From Tupaia tana (Eukaryota > Chordata > Mammalia > Scandentia > Tupaiidae), in the NCBI GenBank assembly GCA_026018925.1, contig JAKSZU010000009.1, forward strand, positions 68,994,949-69,058,948: DNA of 64,000 bases, written 5' to 3'. Below the pieces are notes generated by a model that saw only the letters and a program-made list of their open reading frames with translations, was not told where the DNA came from and made no database searches. The position numbers and the translations under genes are program-made. Positions 23,425 to 34,748 of this stretch are shown here, one piece after another (the stretch's first letter is position 1; the number at the start of each line of letters is the position of its first letter).

Positions 23425-23877
23425 ATAGGTATGGAAACTGTAAAGTCACATTCAGTGAAAGAAAGCTCTTCTGACACCACCTGGCATCACTTGAGGCCTG
23501 ATAAGGAACCAAGGCCAGACCTCTGCAGACTTGGCCTTGATAGAGGCCGACATTCCAGGCACTGCTACTGCAAGGTCACACTGAACCAGGAAGTAGTATA
23601 CCATGACACAAAACAAGTGCCAAGAAGTCTGACAATCCAAGATAAAACAAAAAACGTTTCATGTGTTTGGAATGTGCTTATCCCACCAGGCCTGACTCGT
23701 CTACGTATCAGTCGCTCATACGGTCTCCCTATAAAAGGACTTTCCTATTTTCTGATGGGCAGGCTGAAGCATCTCCGGCTTCAGACCACTGGACACTCTT
23801 GTTAGTAAACTTTCTTTTTTCTCTTAAGATGATGCCTCCTGAGTCTTAGTGTGAACCATGGCAGAAACTTTATCCCA
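23425..23877 (+). mobile_element. Solo-LTR-like element of an endogenous retrovirus
   Basis: About 450 bp, much more GC-rich than its surroundings. In order: a CA-rich U3-like part, a TATA box ctataaaagg near 23729, a ggctgaagcatctccggctt segment downstream, a tagtaaactttctt polyadenylation-like motif near 23799, and a possible end at ttatccca. No gag, pol or env text is adjacent, and no primer-binding site is clear, so it would be a solo LTR. The TG...CA ends and a 4-bp TSD are only tentative. The frames on both strands at 23431-23849 are incidental. Confidence 0.6.
23730..23739 (+). promoter_or_regulatory. TATA box of the solo-LTR-like element
   Basis: The sequence tataaaagga lies about 65-75 bp upstream of the polyadenylation-like motif, as expected within an LTR promoter. 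Activity unknown. Confidence 0.45.
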
Positions 23878-23879
23878 AA

Positions 23880-25100
23880 ATGAAAGGTTGTCTTTTGGCT
23901 AAAAAAGTGATAGTCTTAAAGGGGGGGGGGGATGAAGAGTAGATATAAATACAATTATCACCTTATGAATGAAAATTCCTAATGTTACTTTGTGTAGGGA
24001 TTTTCATTTTGTTTTGTTAAGAGTATTTTTCTGGTTAGACATTTATATTTGTGCCCAAATGTAATGTCTAATTGAGAGTTTTAGCAGGAATTGACTGATT
24101 TGCATCACCTCTGCAAGAATATTATTTGCTTATTTATTAGTAGTCTGTGAGGATACATAATAAAAAAGTTGGATATATATGCAAAGACTAATTTGCATCA
24201 TGAATGGGCCTTCACACTTGAATTTTTTATACACAGAAAAATATACTAAAAACATCCAAAAGAAAGGCTTTTAAAAGTTTTTGTGTAGGAAGCTGATTTT
24301 TCTTATGATTATTATTTCCCTTCAGACACATTTCACCAGATACATCACATTATATTTCATCAATCATATTTGATTGCAACACTTGATTCAACTAAAACTG
24401 TCACCAAGTCTACCATTTGGGAAATTTATGAGTATTTTTGTTATTGTTGATTCATTTTCACTTTTTGTTCATAGCGTATTTCGTTCTTTACTTCCTGAAG
24501 GTTTCCACAGCAGTGTTTTCATAGAAAACCTAAAGAGACTGCAGTGACATGAATCAGAACAGATGTTCAATGCTTAAATAACTGCCATTAAATGATTCAT
24601 TAAGGAGTGGCATAAATAAAATATTTGAAAAGTTTAGAATAGTTTAATATTTTGAAATATCTTATTAGTTTCTATAACCCATCTATCTTACCTCATTAGG
24701 ATGGAGTCAAATGAACAAAATTTATGCTGACAAATCATATTCATTTTTCTCCATTTTTTTGTGTTTATGGCTTTTATTGCCAAGTGAAATGAAGTTTCAG
24801 AAGACCTGGTCTTTGTGCCATATAATGACATTAGCTATGAAATTTCAGGAGAATACCTTGGGTTACTAGGCCTTTGTTCACTTGTCTAAAAATGGAACCA
24901 TTACCATTAATTTTTACTTTTAAAATATTAAAACTAGATGTAAGGTTTATAAGCTATATTTTATAAATAATAAGTAAAAATCACTTTATAAATTGCAAAT
25001 TGCTATATAAATGTGTATGATTATTATGATTTAAACTCATTTGTAGATAGAGGTCACATGATTCATCTGTTTTATATATAACTTGGAAGAAATTTAGAAT
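23880..25100. other. Unassigned DNA, no gene seen
   Basis: Contains a G10 run at 23921-23930. AT-rich, no SINE and no named repeat. Confidence 0.5.
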
Positions 25101-25101
25101 T

Positions 25102-25358
25102 TTTTTTTTTAAATATAGATTTTTGCTTCAGGCTGCATGTGCTCTCCAGAGAGATGGAGAGAAACAGACAAAAAGTGAAATTCACTCTCCAGAGGGGATG
25201 GCCAAGCTGCAATTCCTTCTCTTCCATTTCTCCTCTCGGGATCTTGGCCACACACACACGCGTCCAGGGTGATGTTTAAGCCTCTGGGTCTGGGACTCAA
25301 ACCGCAGTCGACTACATCGGAGTCCAGTGACACAACCATTATGCCATCTTATGGTCCC
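25102..25358 (-). mobile_element. tRNA-derived SINE, long form
   Basis: Poly(T) start and head end tatggtccc. TSDs close to agaaatttagaattt and agaagtttagaattt. Confidence 0.88.
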
Positions 25359-25504
25359 TGTAGAAGTTTAGAATTTAAAAGAGCATCAGAGTTCTAGTCT
25401 GAAATATTTTATTTTTCTGAAATTATGTTGAAGGCCCTAAAGAAATATTGCTTATGAACTCCACCTTTGGATAAAACACCAGGCTAGCACTCTTGAGTAG
25501 TTTT

Positions 25505-25534
25505 ATTTGTTCGTTCGTTCGTTCGTTCGTTTGT

Positions 25535-25565
<31 letters not shown>

Positions 25566-25814
25566 TTGAGAGGCTTTTGCTATAGGGTGCATGAGCTCAC
25601 CAGAAAGACAGAGAGAGACAGACAGACAGAAAGTGAGAAATCACCCCCAGGGGGGATGGCCAAGCCAATCCCTTCTGTTCCATTCTCCTCTCAGGATCTT
25701 GGGCACACACGCACACTCGCCCAGCATGAGTTTAAAGCACTGGGTCTGGGACTCTAACTGCAGTCGACTGCATGGGAGTCCAGTGACATAGCCGTTACAG
25801 AATCAGCTGGTCCT
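25505..25814 (-). mobile_element. tRNA-derived SINE, long form, with tetranucleotide tail
   Basis: The tail has become (gttc)n followed by (attt)n at 25509-25566. Middle and head are complete except for a small deletion in the central module (gatggccaagccaatccc). Confidence 0.88.
25509..25566. repeat. Compound (GTTC)n(ATTT)n microsatellite
   Basis: Tetranucleotide arrays grown from the SINE poly(A) tail on the opposite strand. Confidence 0.9.
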
Positions 25815-25815
25815 G

Positions 25816-26515
25816 ATTCTTGATTACTTGCCAGAAAATCCAATAGGACTTCTGTGTTTAGAATGTGACCTATCTTCCATTAAAAGTAGCAATCCACAAG
25901 TCCCTCATTATGATTGACTAGATATATCAAATGTTATATTACTGAGGAATTATATATTTTGAGGTTTGTGTACTAGAAAGTTATTAAGTTTTCTGTGTTA
26001 GTCTTGAGATTTAAAAACTTTTAAGGCAGTTGCAGTTATTGAGTAAGTTCCTAATCCTAATGGCTTTAAGAAATATATCTAGCATCCCCAGACACTGTGA
26101 ATTTGTGACAGGTTGTCAAGAGAAGCATAAGTACTATTATACTGACTTCCAGAGAGATGAACAGCCTGACAAGTTTTAGAAAATTTTAAACATTTAGTAT
26201 GACAAGCTATTTGAAAAACACACACATACACACAACGAATTGACTGGAAATGAGGTCTAGTAGTCAGAGGACAGCTAATACTCTCTTTTTTTTTCCTACT
26301 ACTTAGATGCTGGATTTGAGGCAAAATTAAAATGAAGTTTGATATTTGGTTTAACTTGCAGAAAACATTACAGACATTTTAGAGCCTTTTGACTAGTAAA
26401 ACATGTAGTGCATTGCTATGCTGTCAGATATCTTTGGAAAAACAATGCATAGACTTCATGTTACATTTTTTGAAAAATAATCAGAAACAGACACAAATAA
26501 TTAATGAAGTTATTT
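25816..26515. other. Unassigned DNA, no gene seen
   Basis: AT-rich, no recognised repeat. Confidence 0.5.
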
Positions 26516-26519
26516 TTAT

Positions 26520-26715
26520 ATATTTTTATAGTTTATTTATTTCTTTTACAAGTATGAAAGAGAGAGAGAGTATTCTCAACAGAGTCTGTATGCTAAGACT
26601 CATGCCTAGCCTTCACTAGCCCTACAGCATGGACAACCATGTGGCTGATGTCCATAGAGAGGTCTCTGGACTTGAGCCAGGAATCTTCTCATGTGAGATT
26701 GCCTCACAAAGTGTA
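26520..26715 (-). mobile_element. Diverged SINE-like fragment
   Basis: T-rich tail, gaaagagagagagagtattc, and a middle similar to the old-head copies at 17875 and 18365. The head is hard to see. Confidence 0.45.
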
Positions 26716-27173
26716 GCCTTTGGCACCGTCTTGCCCTCACCATTGTTTATACTTCTTTTTAACCAAAAATAACCCTTTGTTGTCATTACTACTAATAATA
26801 TAGACATAAGATGATTTATTTTCATCAACAATATGTACGTTTGTTCTTATTAACATAATTTTTCTACAAATGATAAGCCCTTTGCTGTGCGACAGGACTT
26901 TCCTTTGTTTACGAATCAAATGATTTCATTTTAGACATTTCAAAGATTATATAAAAGAAGTTATGACATACTTGTACACCAGATAGAGAAAAATTAATTT
27001 GTCATGGAATTTTAAAGTTGGAATGAGACTATTTTTAAAACTAAATTGGATATGGAATTGTTTCAGTTAAAAAGCATTCACTGTTAGAATTAATTTCCTA
27101 GTTAAAAATTGATTCTGCACTCAATCTTCCATTTGACAATCTGTAGTAATGGAAGTGGTAGTAATAATCACTA

Positions 27174-27447
27174 TTTTTTTGTTTTGTTTTTGTTTTTGTT
27201 TTTGTTTTGAGAGGTTTTGCTATAGGGCGTGTACACTCGCCAGAAAAACAGAGAGAGATAGAAAGTTAGAAATCACCTCCTAGGGGGATGGCCACGCCCA
27301 ATCCTTTCTCCTCCATTCTCCTCTCAGGATCTTGGACACGCACACACGTGTGCCCGACTTGAGTTTAAGCCACTGGGTCTGGGACTTGAACCACAGTCGA
27401 CTACATGGGAATCCAGTGATGTAGCAATTAGGCCATCTGCTGGTCCC
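27174..27447 (-). mobile_element. tRNA-derived SINE, long form, (GTTTTT)n tail
   Basis: Tail expanded as gttttt units at 27180-27208. TSD aataatcactattttt on both sides. It inserted beside or into a MIR. Confidence 0.93.
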
Positions 27448-27454
27448 AATAATC

Positions 27455-27695
27455 ACTATTTTTGAACTCTTGCTATGACTCAGGCATTCTGCTATGTCCC
27501 TTGGTCTATATGAAAAAAAATATCTTTAATCAAATACACAACAATAGTATGAGGAAGGTGTTATTATATGTTATAGATAAAGAAACCCTTAATAAGATTG
27601 TCACATGACAAGTCTACTAATGTATTTAGTGACAAAGCCAGGATTTGAATTCAAGTATGACTATATATTACTCTTAGTTATTATGCTATATTTAA
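27455..27695 (-). mobile_element. MIR, minus strand
   Basis: Colinear with the MIR complement: gctatgactcaggcattctg, aggaaggtgttattatatg, aaagaaacccttaataag, gacaaagccaggatttgaat. Confidence 0.75.
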
Positions 27696-27774
27696 AAACT
27701 CATTCTTTTCCTTGAGAAATGAAATATTAATTTTTCAGGTTATCATTCATTCATTCCTTAATTTATTTCATTTA

Positions 27775-27860
27775 CTTGTTCTCAGTAATTAATTCATTCA
27801 TTTGTTTAACAGATCTTTATTAAATATCTACTATGTGCAAGGTACTGAATCTGACTCTAT
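27775..27860 (-). mobile_element. L2-like 3' end fragment
   Basis: tcattcatttgtttaacag followed by tctttattaaatatctacta and tgtgcaaggtactg is the complement of a typical L2 3' terminus. Confidence 0.5.
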
Positions 27861-27987
27861 ATCCCCAAAATCACTGCCAGTTTGATGCTGTGAAGCCAGT
27901 ACTATGCATCTTTCTCCTAGACAAAGAAAATTTTCTCCCATTTTTGGCATTCATGCATAGTCCTAATTATGCATTTATCCTGCAAAA

Positions 27988-28013
27988 AAAATTAAATTAA
28001 ATTAAATTAAATT
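27988..28013. repeat. (AAATT)n microsatellite
   Basis: Five pentanucleotide units. Confidence 0.85.
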
Positions 28014-28239
28014 TATTTTTTAAAATGAGAAGTTTTTAAAATTTTACTGTAATCTAATCAACTGTTCTCCTTTACCATTTCTACTTTTGTACATATATGC
28101 TTAAAATGTCTGCCTTACTTTAGGTCAGATAAATGTTCACCTCTTAGTTATTTATACTTTTATTTTTCTACATTTATCTCTTAGACATTGATATGAATTA
28201 TCTAATTTATTTTCAAGTAGTTTAAAATATGTATAAAAA

Positions 28240-28930
28240 AAGACAAATATGCACAATAAACAAAGAACACCTACAAGTTTTAAAAAGGCAACAAAATAAA
28301 AAATATGAGGTAAGTATAGATACAGTCAATTTACAGAAGATGAAATATAAATTGTCAAAAGACAAAGGAGTAGACTCTGAGAAAGCACATTAAGGAGAAA
28401 AATAGAGAGGCAAGGCATTTATGGGACAAAGAAATGAATTATTATCTATTGAAGATAACTTTCTAGTATGGTGAACTGGACTGGTGAGAAATGTAAACAT
28501 GTTGGAATATTCACTTTATAAACTATAAGTAACATGATTGAATGTATAAAAGAAATAAAAAGAAAAAGAAAAGAAAAGAGTTATGAAGAAAAGAATCATG
28601 AAAAAATAAACAAGACATTTTAGGGACATAGAAATGGAGGATTGTCTATTGGTAATAACGCATATGATATCTTCAACTGGACTGGTGTGAAGTGTATTCA
28701 TGTTGGGTAATTCATTTTACAAGTTGTAGTAATATACAGTGATTGTATAAAATAAATTAAAATAATGAAAAGAAAAAACATATGAAAATATACTTAAATT
28801 TATTAATGCCATCAAATTAAAATAATCATGAGAGATCATCTTTTACCTCTGGATTGGAAAAATTAAGTGTTATTCAGTTAAGTTCTGGTGAAGGTTGAAG
28901 AAGATAAATACTTTTAGATTTGCCGTATGT
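28240..28930 (+). mobile_element. Old LINE-1 fragment split by L1 3' ends
   Basis: The right flank (28790-28930: gagagatcatcttttacctc, ggattggaaaaattaag) is old L1 ORF2-to-3' text. The left flank is poorer. Between them lie two L1 3'UTR copies. Confidence 0.5.
28415..28790 (+). mobile_element. Two L1 3'UTR ends in direct tandem
   Basis: Copy 1 (28415-28570) and copy 2 (28590-28790) each carry aactggactggtg, a catgttgg block and a cattttacaag-type end, then an A-rich tail. Both match the complement of the L1-A 3'UTR at 34750-34900. They have diverged from each other. Confidence 0.7.
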
Positions 28931-29325
28931 AATAAATAAAAGAAAGAATGTTCAGATAAAATTTAATCATTTTTATTTTGGTAGACACATGAACATTGAG
29001 ATAGCAGAAAGATATTGAACAGTACCTACTTACACTAAAAATTATTTAACTTTACCTGAAATTAATTATAAGTATCTAGTTAATTTCTTTACTCATATTT
29101 TCCTCTCAATTTGACTCTCTTTGAAGCTTCTATGTTTTTCAAAATTTATATAATAAATTCTTTGTAGTTACAGCCTATCAGCCATTTACATTGTAACAAA
29201 GTTTCTATAGTGGTACATATAACTTATTTATTTTCTTTTGCCCATTGAACATTCTTTACGGAGAAAATATAGTATTATGAGAATTATAATCCAGTATATT
29301 GAATACGTAATGATATGAAATTGAC
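28931..29325. other. Unassigned DNA, no gene seen
   Basis: AT-rich, no recognised repeat. Confidence 0.5.
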
Positions 29326-29329
29326 ATGT

Positions 29330-29585
29330 TAGGTCAGAAGATGGTGTGGTAGTTAAGGCACTGAACTCCCACACAGTTGACAGTGATTTGAGTTTGAAAA
29401 TCACACTTGGAACATGAATGTGCATGTCCAAAATCCCAAAAGGAGAATGACGACGAAGAGATTGTGGCATGGCCCTTTCCCCTGTGAGGTGATTTCTTAC
29501 TTTCCTTCTCTCTGTCTCTCTCCTATCTGGTAAGCACATGTGCCCTATGACAAAAGAAAGAAAGCAAAAGAAAGAATGAAGAAAA
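29330..29585 (+). mobile_element. tRNA-derived SINE, long form, diverged
   Basis: Head ggtcagaagatggtgtggtag, middle present (aaaatcccaaaaggagaatg), end gtgccctatgacaaaa. Older than most copies. Confidence 0.8.
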
Positions 29586-30360
29586 CAATAGCTTTAATGC
29601 CTAGAGCAAAATTTTTTACTAAGTTTTAGACACATTCAATAATTTCTTTAAACAGTAAAGTACTTCAAAAAAAACTACTTGCTCTTTTTTCAATTTGCAT
29701 AATTCTGTTGCTTAAGAGATATTAAAACTTAGCATAATCAAAGAATTTGAAGAACTCTACAAGGAAAACCATGAAAAAATAAAAAAAAGAAATCGAAAAT
29801 GACACAAAAATGTGGAAAGGCATCCGGTGTTTCTGGATTGGAAGAATTAATGTAATCAAAATGGCAATTCTACCCAACTTAATCTACATGTTTAATGTAA
29901 TCCTAATCAAAATACCAGAGATATTCTTCACAGATTTAGAAAAAAACTATTATAGAATTTGTCTGGAATCATAAAAAAAAAATGTATTCCCAAAGCAATA
30001 ATCCACAATAAGAGTGTGGTGGAGGCATCTCATTACCTGATCCCAAAATATTATATTACAAATCTATGATAATCTAAACAGCATGGTATGGGTGCAAAAA
30101 CAGGCATGTAGACCCATGGAACAGAATAGAATAGAAAGCCCAGAAATAACCCTAAAACATAGTGAACTGATTTTTGGCAAAGAACGCCAGACAATCCAAT
30201 GGGGAAAAGAAAATGTCTTTAGCAAACGGTGCTGAAAAAACTGGGTATCTGCCTATAGAAGGTAGTTATTGGACCCTTATTTCTCACTGTTAAATAAAAA
30301 CCAACTCAAAATGGATTAACTTTCTAAACCTAAAACCTCAAACTATAAAACTGCTTAACA

Positions 30361-30508
30361 GAACCGCTTTCCTGAAACTGTATTCCATGGAGACTCACCT
30401 ACAATTGCGGAACTGCACGAGACCCACCCTTAATCCAACCCTGAATAGAATCTGTGTTCCCTATTGTTGAAAACTGTATGAGCTGATAATTGAAAAAAAA
30501 AAAAAAAA
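30361..30508 (+). other. Unidentified segment with its own poly(A), inside L1
   Basis: About 130 bp of non-L1-looking sequence (begins gaaccgctttcctgaaactg, contains ttgcggaactgcacgagacc) ending in A16 at 30493-30508. It sits at the start of the insert that splits the L1. I compared it mentally with U1-U6, Y RNA, 7SL and tRNA families and saw no match. It could be a short retroposed RNA or the chimeric 5' end of an L1 copy. Confidence 0.4.
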
Positions 30509-31084
30509 CTGAAAGAACTGGAGGGTATAATAGCAGGGATGGCAACTGCAGATGCTAGAGACAGTATGGGAGAGGTAATGGGAATGAGTAATAGAGGGCG
30601 GAAGGGAGGGATTCAGGGAACAAACAACACACTTAATAGACACAAAAATGAAAAGTTGTCTGTTGATAATGTATATGGTAATATTGTCTTGACTAATGTA
30701 CACTGTACTCATGCTGGGAAAAACCATATTGTACACTGTAAAGATGTGCAATGATAAAAAAAAAAAATATCAGCACTCTGGCAAAAGGAGAAAGATCTGA
30801 AGATATGATAGTGGAAAGGATAAATGTAGATACCAGAGGCTGCAAGGGAGGGGAGTGGGTGGTAGAGAGTGGGCATGAGGGGCAAAGGGAAGAAACATTT
30901 AACACCAAAAAAAGGGTAGAGTTCTCTGTTGAAAACTATATATATATGTATATTGTATACATCATAATGGGGACTTTATGTAAAATGTGAATTTAATTGA
31001 TCTGAGAAAGAAAAATAAAAGACAAAAATTTTAAAAAAAGAGTTAGTAAGAAAATGAAAAAAAAAGAATGAAAAATGAAAAACA
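30509..31084 (+). mobile_element. Two L1 3'UTR ends in tandem, nested in L1
   Basis: Copy 1 (30509-30770) has ggagggtataatagcaggg, gacacaaaaatgaaaag and ctgttgataatg; copy 2 (30771-31084) has a G-rich block at 30838-30895 and an A-rich end. The host L1 resumes at aactactggtggataatac. Possible TSD: aaaactgct and aaaactact. Confidence 0.65.
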
Positions 31085-31325
31085 ACAACAAAAAAAACTA
31101 CTGGTGGATAATACAGGGACAATTCTCGGCAACACTGAAGTTGGCAAAGACCTCCAAAGCACAGCAATAATCCCAAAAGTAGACAAGTGGGATTATATCA
31201 AGTTAAAAAGCATCTACACAGTGAAAGAAACAACCATCATAATGGGAGAATATATTTGCAAACTCTCCTTCTGATAAGGGACTGAAACCAAAATATACAG
31301 GGATTCAAGCAGCTTACCCACAAAA

Positions 31326-31327
31326 AA

Positions 31328-31366
<39 letters not shown>

Positions 31367-31368
31367 AC
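31326..31368. repeat. (AAAT)n microsatellite within L1
   Basis: About ten tetranucleotide units interrupt L1 ORF2 text. Confidence 0.9.
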
Positions 31369-31426
31369 AATTCAATTAAAAGATGGACAAATTAGCTGAA
31401 CACATAACTCTCTAAAGTAGACATAT

Positions 31427-31679
31427 GGGGACCAGCAGTTCGCATAATGGCTATGTTGCTGAACTCCCGTGTAGTTGACTGTGGTTCAAGTCCCGGACCC
31501 AGTGGCTTAAACTCACACCAGGCTCATGTGCATGCATGCCCAAGATCCTGAGAGGAGAACGGAGGAGAAGGGATTGTGGCGTGACCATTGCCCCTGGAGG
31601 GGGTGATTTCTCGCTTTCTATCTCTATGTCTCTCTCTGTCTTTCTGGTGAGTGCACGTGCCCTATAGGAAAAACCTCTC

Positions 31680-31711
<32 letters not shown>
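31427..31711 (+). mobile_element. tRNA-derived SINE, long form, 32-A tail
   Basis: Complete copy with a pure poly(A) at 31680-31711. A TSD is not clear. Confidence 0.92.
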
Positions 31712-31713
<2 letters not shown>

Positions 31714-32020
31714 CAGGAATAGCCAAAATGCACATGAAAAAATGCTCAGCATCCCTTATCATAAGGGAGATGCAAGTCAAAACCAAAATGAAATATCACT
31801 TAATTCTAGTCACAATGGCTAAAATAAAAAAAAATGATAAATGCTGATGAGGCTATGGTGAAAAGGAAACTCTCCTATGTTGTTGGTGGGAATTTAAATT
31901 ATTACAGCCACTGTGGAGAACGATATGAAGGTTCCTCAAAGACCTACAAATAGAAATACCATGTGGTACAGCAATTCTACTTCTGGGTATCTACCTGAAG
32001 GATAGAAATACACAGTTGGG

Positions 32021-32222
32021 GGACCAGCAGTTAGCGTAATGGCTATGTCACTGGACTCCCACATAGTTGTCTGCGGTTCGAATCCTGGACCCGGCAGCTT
32101 AAACTCACGTCGGGCACATGTGCGTGCGTGCCCAAGATCCTGAGAAGAGAATGGAGGAGAAGGGATTGCAGCATGGCCACCACCCCCCCCCAACAAAAAC
32201 CTCTCCAAAAAAAACAGATAAA
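32021..32222 (+). mobile_element. tRNA-derived SINE, internally deleted
   Basis: The sequence jumps from the C-run of the central module (ccaccaccccccccc) directly to aacaaaaacctctcc, losing the G-run, the TC stretch and the gcgccctatagc block. TSD gaaatacacagttgg is perfect on both sides. Confidence 0.93.
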
Positions 32223-32802
32223 GAAAAAGAAATACACAGTTGGAAAAACACTTGCTCATAATGTTTATAGCAGCACTACTCACAATTGCTAAAACACGGA
32301 GCCAACCCAAATGTCCACAATCAGATGAATGAATTGAAAAGTGTGGTACATACACACTATGGAATACTACTCAGCCGTGAAAAGCAATGAGACACTGGCA
32401 TTTGATTAAAAAATAGATGAATATGGAAGATATAATGCTAAGCAAAGCAAGCCAAAATACAAAGGAGAGGTATTGTATGTCACACTTATTATACACTGAA
32501 TGTCTGCACTCTATGGCAGAAACTTAAAGACTGGAAGGTATATAAACATGGAGAGGAGCTGTGAATACTAGGGGCAGTGTGGCAGGAGAGTGGGAAATAG
32601 GATTGAGAGGGAGGTAATCAAGAGGAAAAGGAATGAAGAAAAACATTTAAAGGACACAAAAATGAAAATTATCTGTTGATAATATGTATGGTAATAACTT
32701 TGTGTATTCATACTGGGAAAACTTATATTGTATGATGCCATGGTATACAGTGATTAAATGTAAAATAATAATAATCATAAATTTTTAAAAAAGAAAAAAT
32801 TA

Positions 32803-33072
32803 GGGACCAGCAGTTAGCATAATGGCTATGTTGCTGAACTCCCATGTAGTTGACCATGGTTCGAGTCCTGAACCCGGTGGCTTAAACACACACTGGACGC
32901 ATGTGCATGCGTGACCAAGATCCTGAGAAGAGAATGGAGGAGAAGAGATTGTGGCGTGGCCATTCTGCCTGGGGAGTGATTTCTCGCTTTCTGTCTCTCT
33001 GTCTCTCTCTGTCTGTCTGGCGAGCACATGCGCCCTATAGCAAAAAAGCCTCTCAAAAAAGAAAAAGAAAAA
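32803..33072 (+). mobile_element. tRNA-derived SINE, long form
   Basis: Complete copy directly behind the L1 3' end. TSD aaaagaaaaaatta on both sides, so the A-rich L1 tail was the target. Confidence 0.93.
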
Positions 33073-33074
33073 AT

Positions 33075-33535
33075 TAATATTGACACTATGAACAAGTGAG
33101 TTAAACAGGCTTTACTTGATGGAATATTGAAAAAGTTAAGATTTTCTAAGGCCTTTTCTTTATAATTGAAATGTGATTTCAGGGCTCGAGAAAAACTAAG
33201 GGTTCTCCAAATTGCACTTCTTAAAGAACGATTTCATGACAATTTCTTTAATGACAGTAGAAAGGACATGACATAAAATTTAAACAGTATTATAATGTAA
33301 TAGAATATAAGCAGGACAGCCAACACCTTTCACAGAATCATACATGCTTTTCTTCAACTTCAAATACATATTGTTTGCACCTTGACACAAACATCCACCT
33401 AAATCTATATTTGTATCATCTTCACTAAAAGAAAGTACAATTTTATTCCTTGACTTCTAACAGAATAAGAGAGTTTATACAAAATTGTGCTATTATTTCT
33501 AAAGTTTTACTTGCAATAACCTTATAATCAAGCCT
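33075..33535. other. Unassigned DNA, no gene seen
   Basis: No recognised repeat. Confidence 0.5.
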
Positions 33536-33537
33536 TT

Positions 33538-33806
33538 TTTTTCTTTTTTTTTTTTTAGAGGGTTTTGCTATATAGTGCATGTGTTCACCAGACAGAGAGA
33601 GAGAGAGACAGAGAGAAAGAAAGCGAGAAATCACCCCCCAGGGGGGATGGCCACACCACAATCCCTTCTCCTCCATTCTCCTCTCGGGATCTTGGGCATG
33701 CACGCACACGTGCCCAGTGTGAGTTAAAGCCACCGGGTCCGGGATGCAAACCGCGGTCGACTACGTGGGAGTCCAGTGACATAGCCATTACACTAACTGT
33801 GGTCCC
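33538..33806 (-). mobile_element. tRNA-derived SINE, long form
   Basis: Complete, CpG-rich. TSDs ataatcaagccttttt and acaatcaagccttttt. Confidence 0.94.
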
Positions 33807-33989
33807 CTCACAATCAAGCCTTTTTTACTTAAGAAAATACTACACTAATAAAACTTTTTCTGCTTTATGATTACTTGCATTAATGGTTACACTATTTTAA
33901 AAAGATGAAGTATTTACATTTACATATTTAATAACGTATTTAGTATTTACCTTTTTTAGTATTTCTTTGTTACTTGGAGCACTTTCACT

Positions 33990-34110
33990 TCAGGTTCCCT
34001 CTTCATGAACACTCTTCTCTCTAATACATTCTTGGGCCATGTCCTCATGTCATTAGGTCTCTTTTCAAATGTCACCTCATCATAGAGAATGATATTAAAT
34101 TCCTTAATAC
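33990..34110 (+). mobile_element. L2 fragment
   Basis: cacttcaggttccctcttc, then ctcttttcaaatgtcacctc and catagagaatga follow the L2 ORF end in order, as I remember it. Confidence 0.5.
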
Positions 34111-34282
34111 CTACTGTTTGACTGCTAAGCAAATATAAATTATAAGATCATCCCAATTCTAGTACCAATTTCTTAATTAAAGTAAATTATTCTAGATTCA
34201 GTAGCAGAAATATCAGCCAAATTAATGCAGATTTTCTCTTGGGACTTGAATGTTTGCTTGTAATATTAAAAACATAAATATT

Positions 34283-34748
34283 TCTTTTGAGAAATGTCTG
34301 TTCAAATTGTTTTTCCATTATTCAATTGGATTATTGGATTATTTTTTCTATTGAGTTGTTTCAATTTTTTGTATATTCTGAATTTTAACCCCTTGTCAGA
34401 TTGATAGTTGGCAAATATTTTCCCCCATTTTGTAGGTTGTTTCTCCGTTCTGTCAACTATTTCCCTTGCTATGCAGAAACTTTTTAGATTTTTTTTTTTT
34501 TTTTTGCTACAGGGCGCGTGCGCTCGCCAAACAGAGAGAGACAGAGAGACAGAAAGCAAGAAATCACCCCCCAGGGGGGATGGCCACACCACAATCCCTT
34601 CTCCTCCATTCTCCTCTCAGGATCTTGGGCACGCACGCATATGCACCTGGCGTGAGTTTTAAGCCACTGGGTCTGGGATGCGAACCGCGGTCGACTATGT
34701 GGGAGTCCAGCGACATAGCCATTATGTTAACTGCTAGTCCCTTTAGAT
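34283..34748 (-). mobile_element. Older LINE-1 3' fragment, interrupted by a SINE
   Basis: Antisense L1 text: gagaaatgtctgttcaaatt, gtatattctgaattttaacc, ccccattttgtaggttgttt. It ends where the younger L1-A 3' end begins. Confidence 0.7.
34488..34741 (-). mobile_element. tRNA-derived SINE, long form, 'gcgtcccg/taaaactca' type
   Basis: Complete. TSDs about ctttttagat and ctttagat. Shows the ttttaagccactggg plus gatgcgaaccgcgg variant pair. Confidence 0.92.

Larger units (their letters stand above)
29738..32795 (+). mobile_element. LINE-1, 3' part (ORF2 C-terminal half and 3'UTR)
   Basis: Starts inside ORF2 (tttgaagaactctacaagga, cggtgtttctggattgg) and runs through the ORF2 C-terminus (ggaatactactcagccgtga near 32360) to a 3'UTR ending near 32795. 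No frame survives over length. Four interruptions: a composite insert at 30361-31084, an (AAAT)n run at 31326-31368 and SINEs at 31427-31711 and 32021-32222. It is 5'-truncated, the usual fate of L1 copies. Confidence 0.85.

Noticed and set aside
23431..23805. 124-codon frame on the plus strand
   Set aside because: It lies inside the LTR-like element and shows no protein domain; other frames there are open for similar length because of local composition.
30461..30990. Ser/Pro-rich frames on both strands
   Set aside because: They are translations of L1 3'UTR purine-rich sequence.
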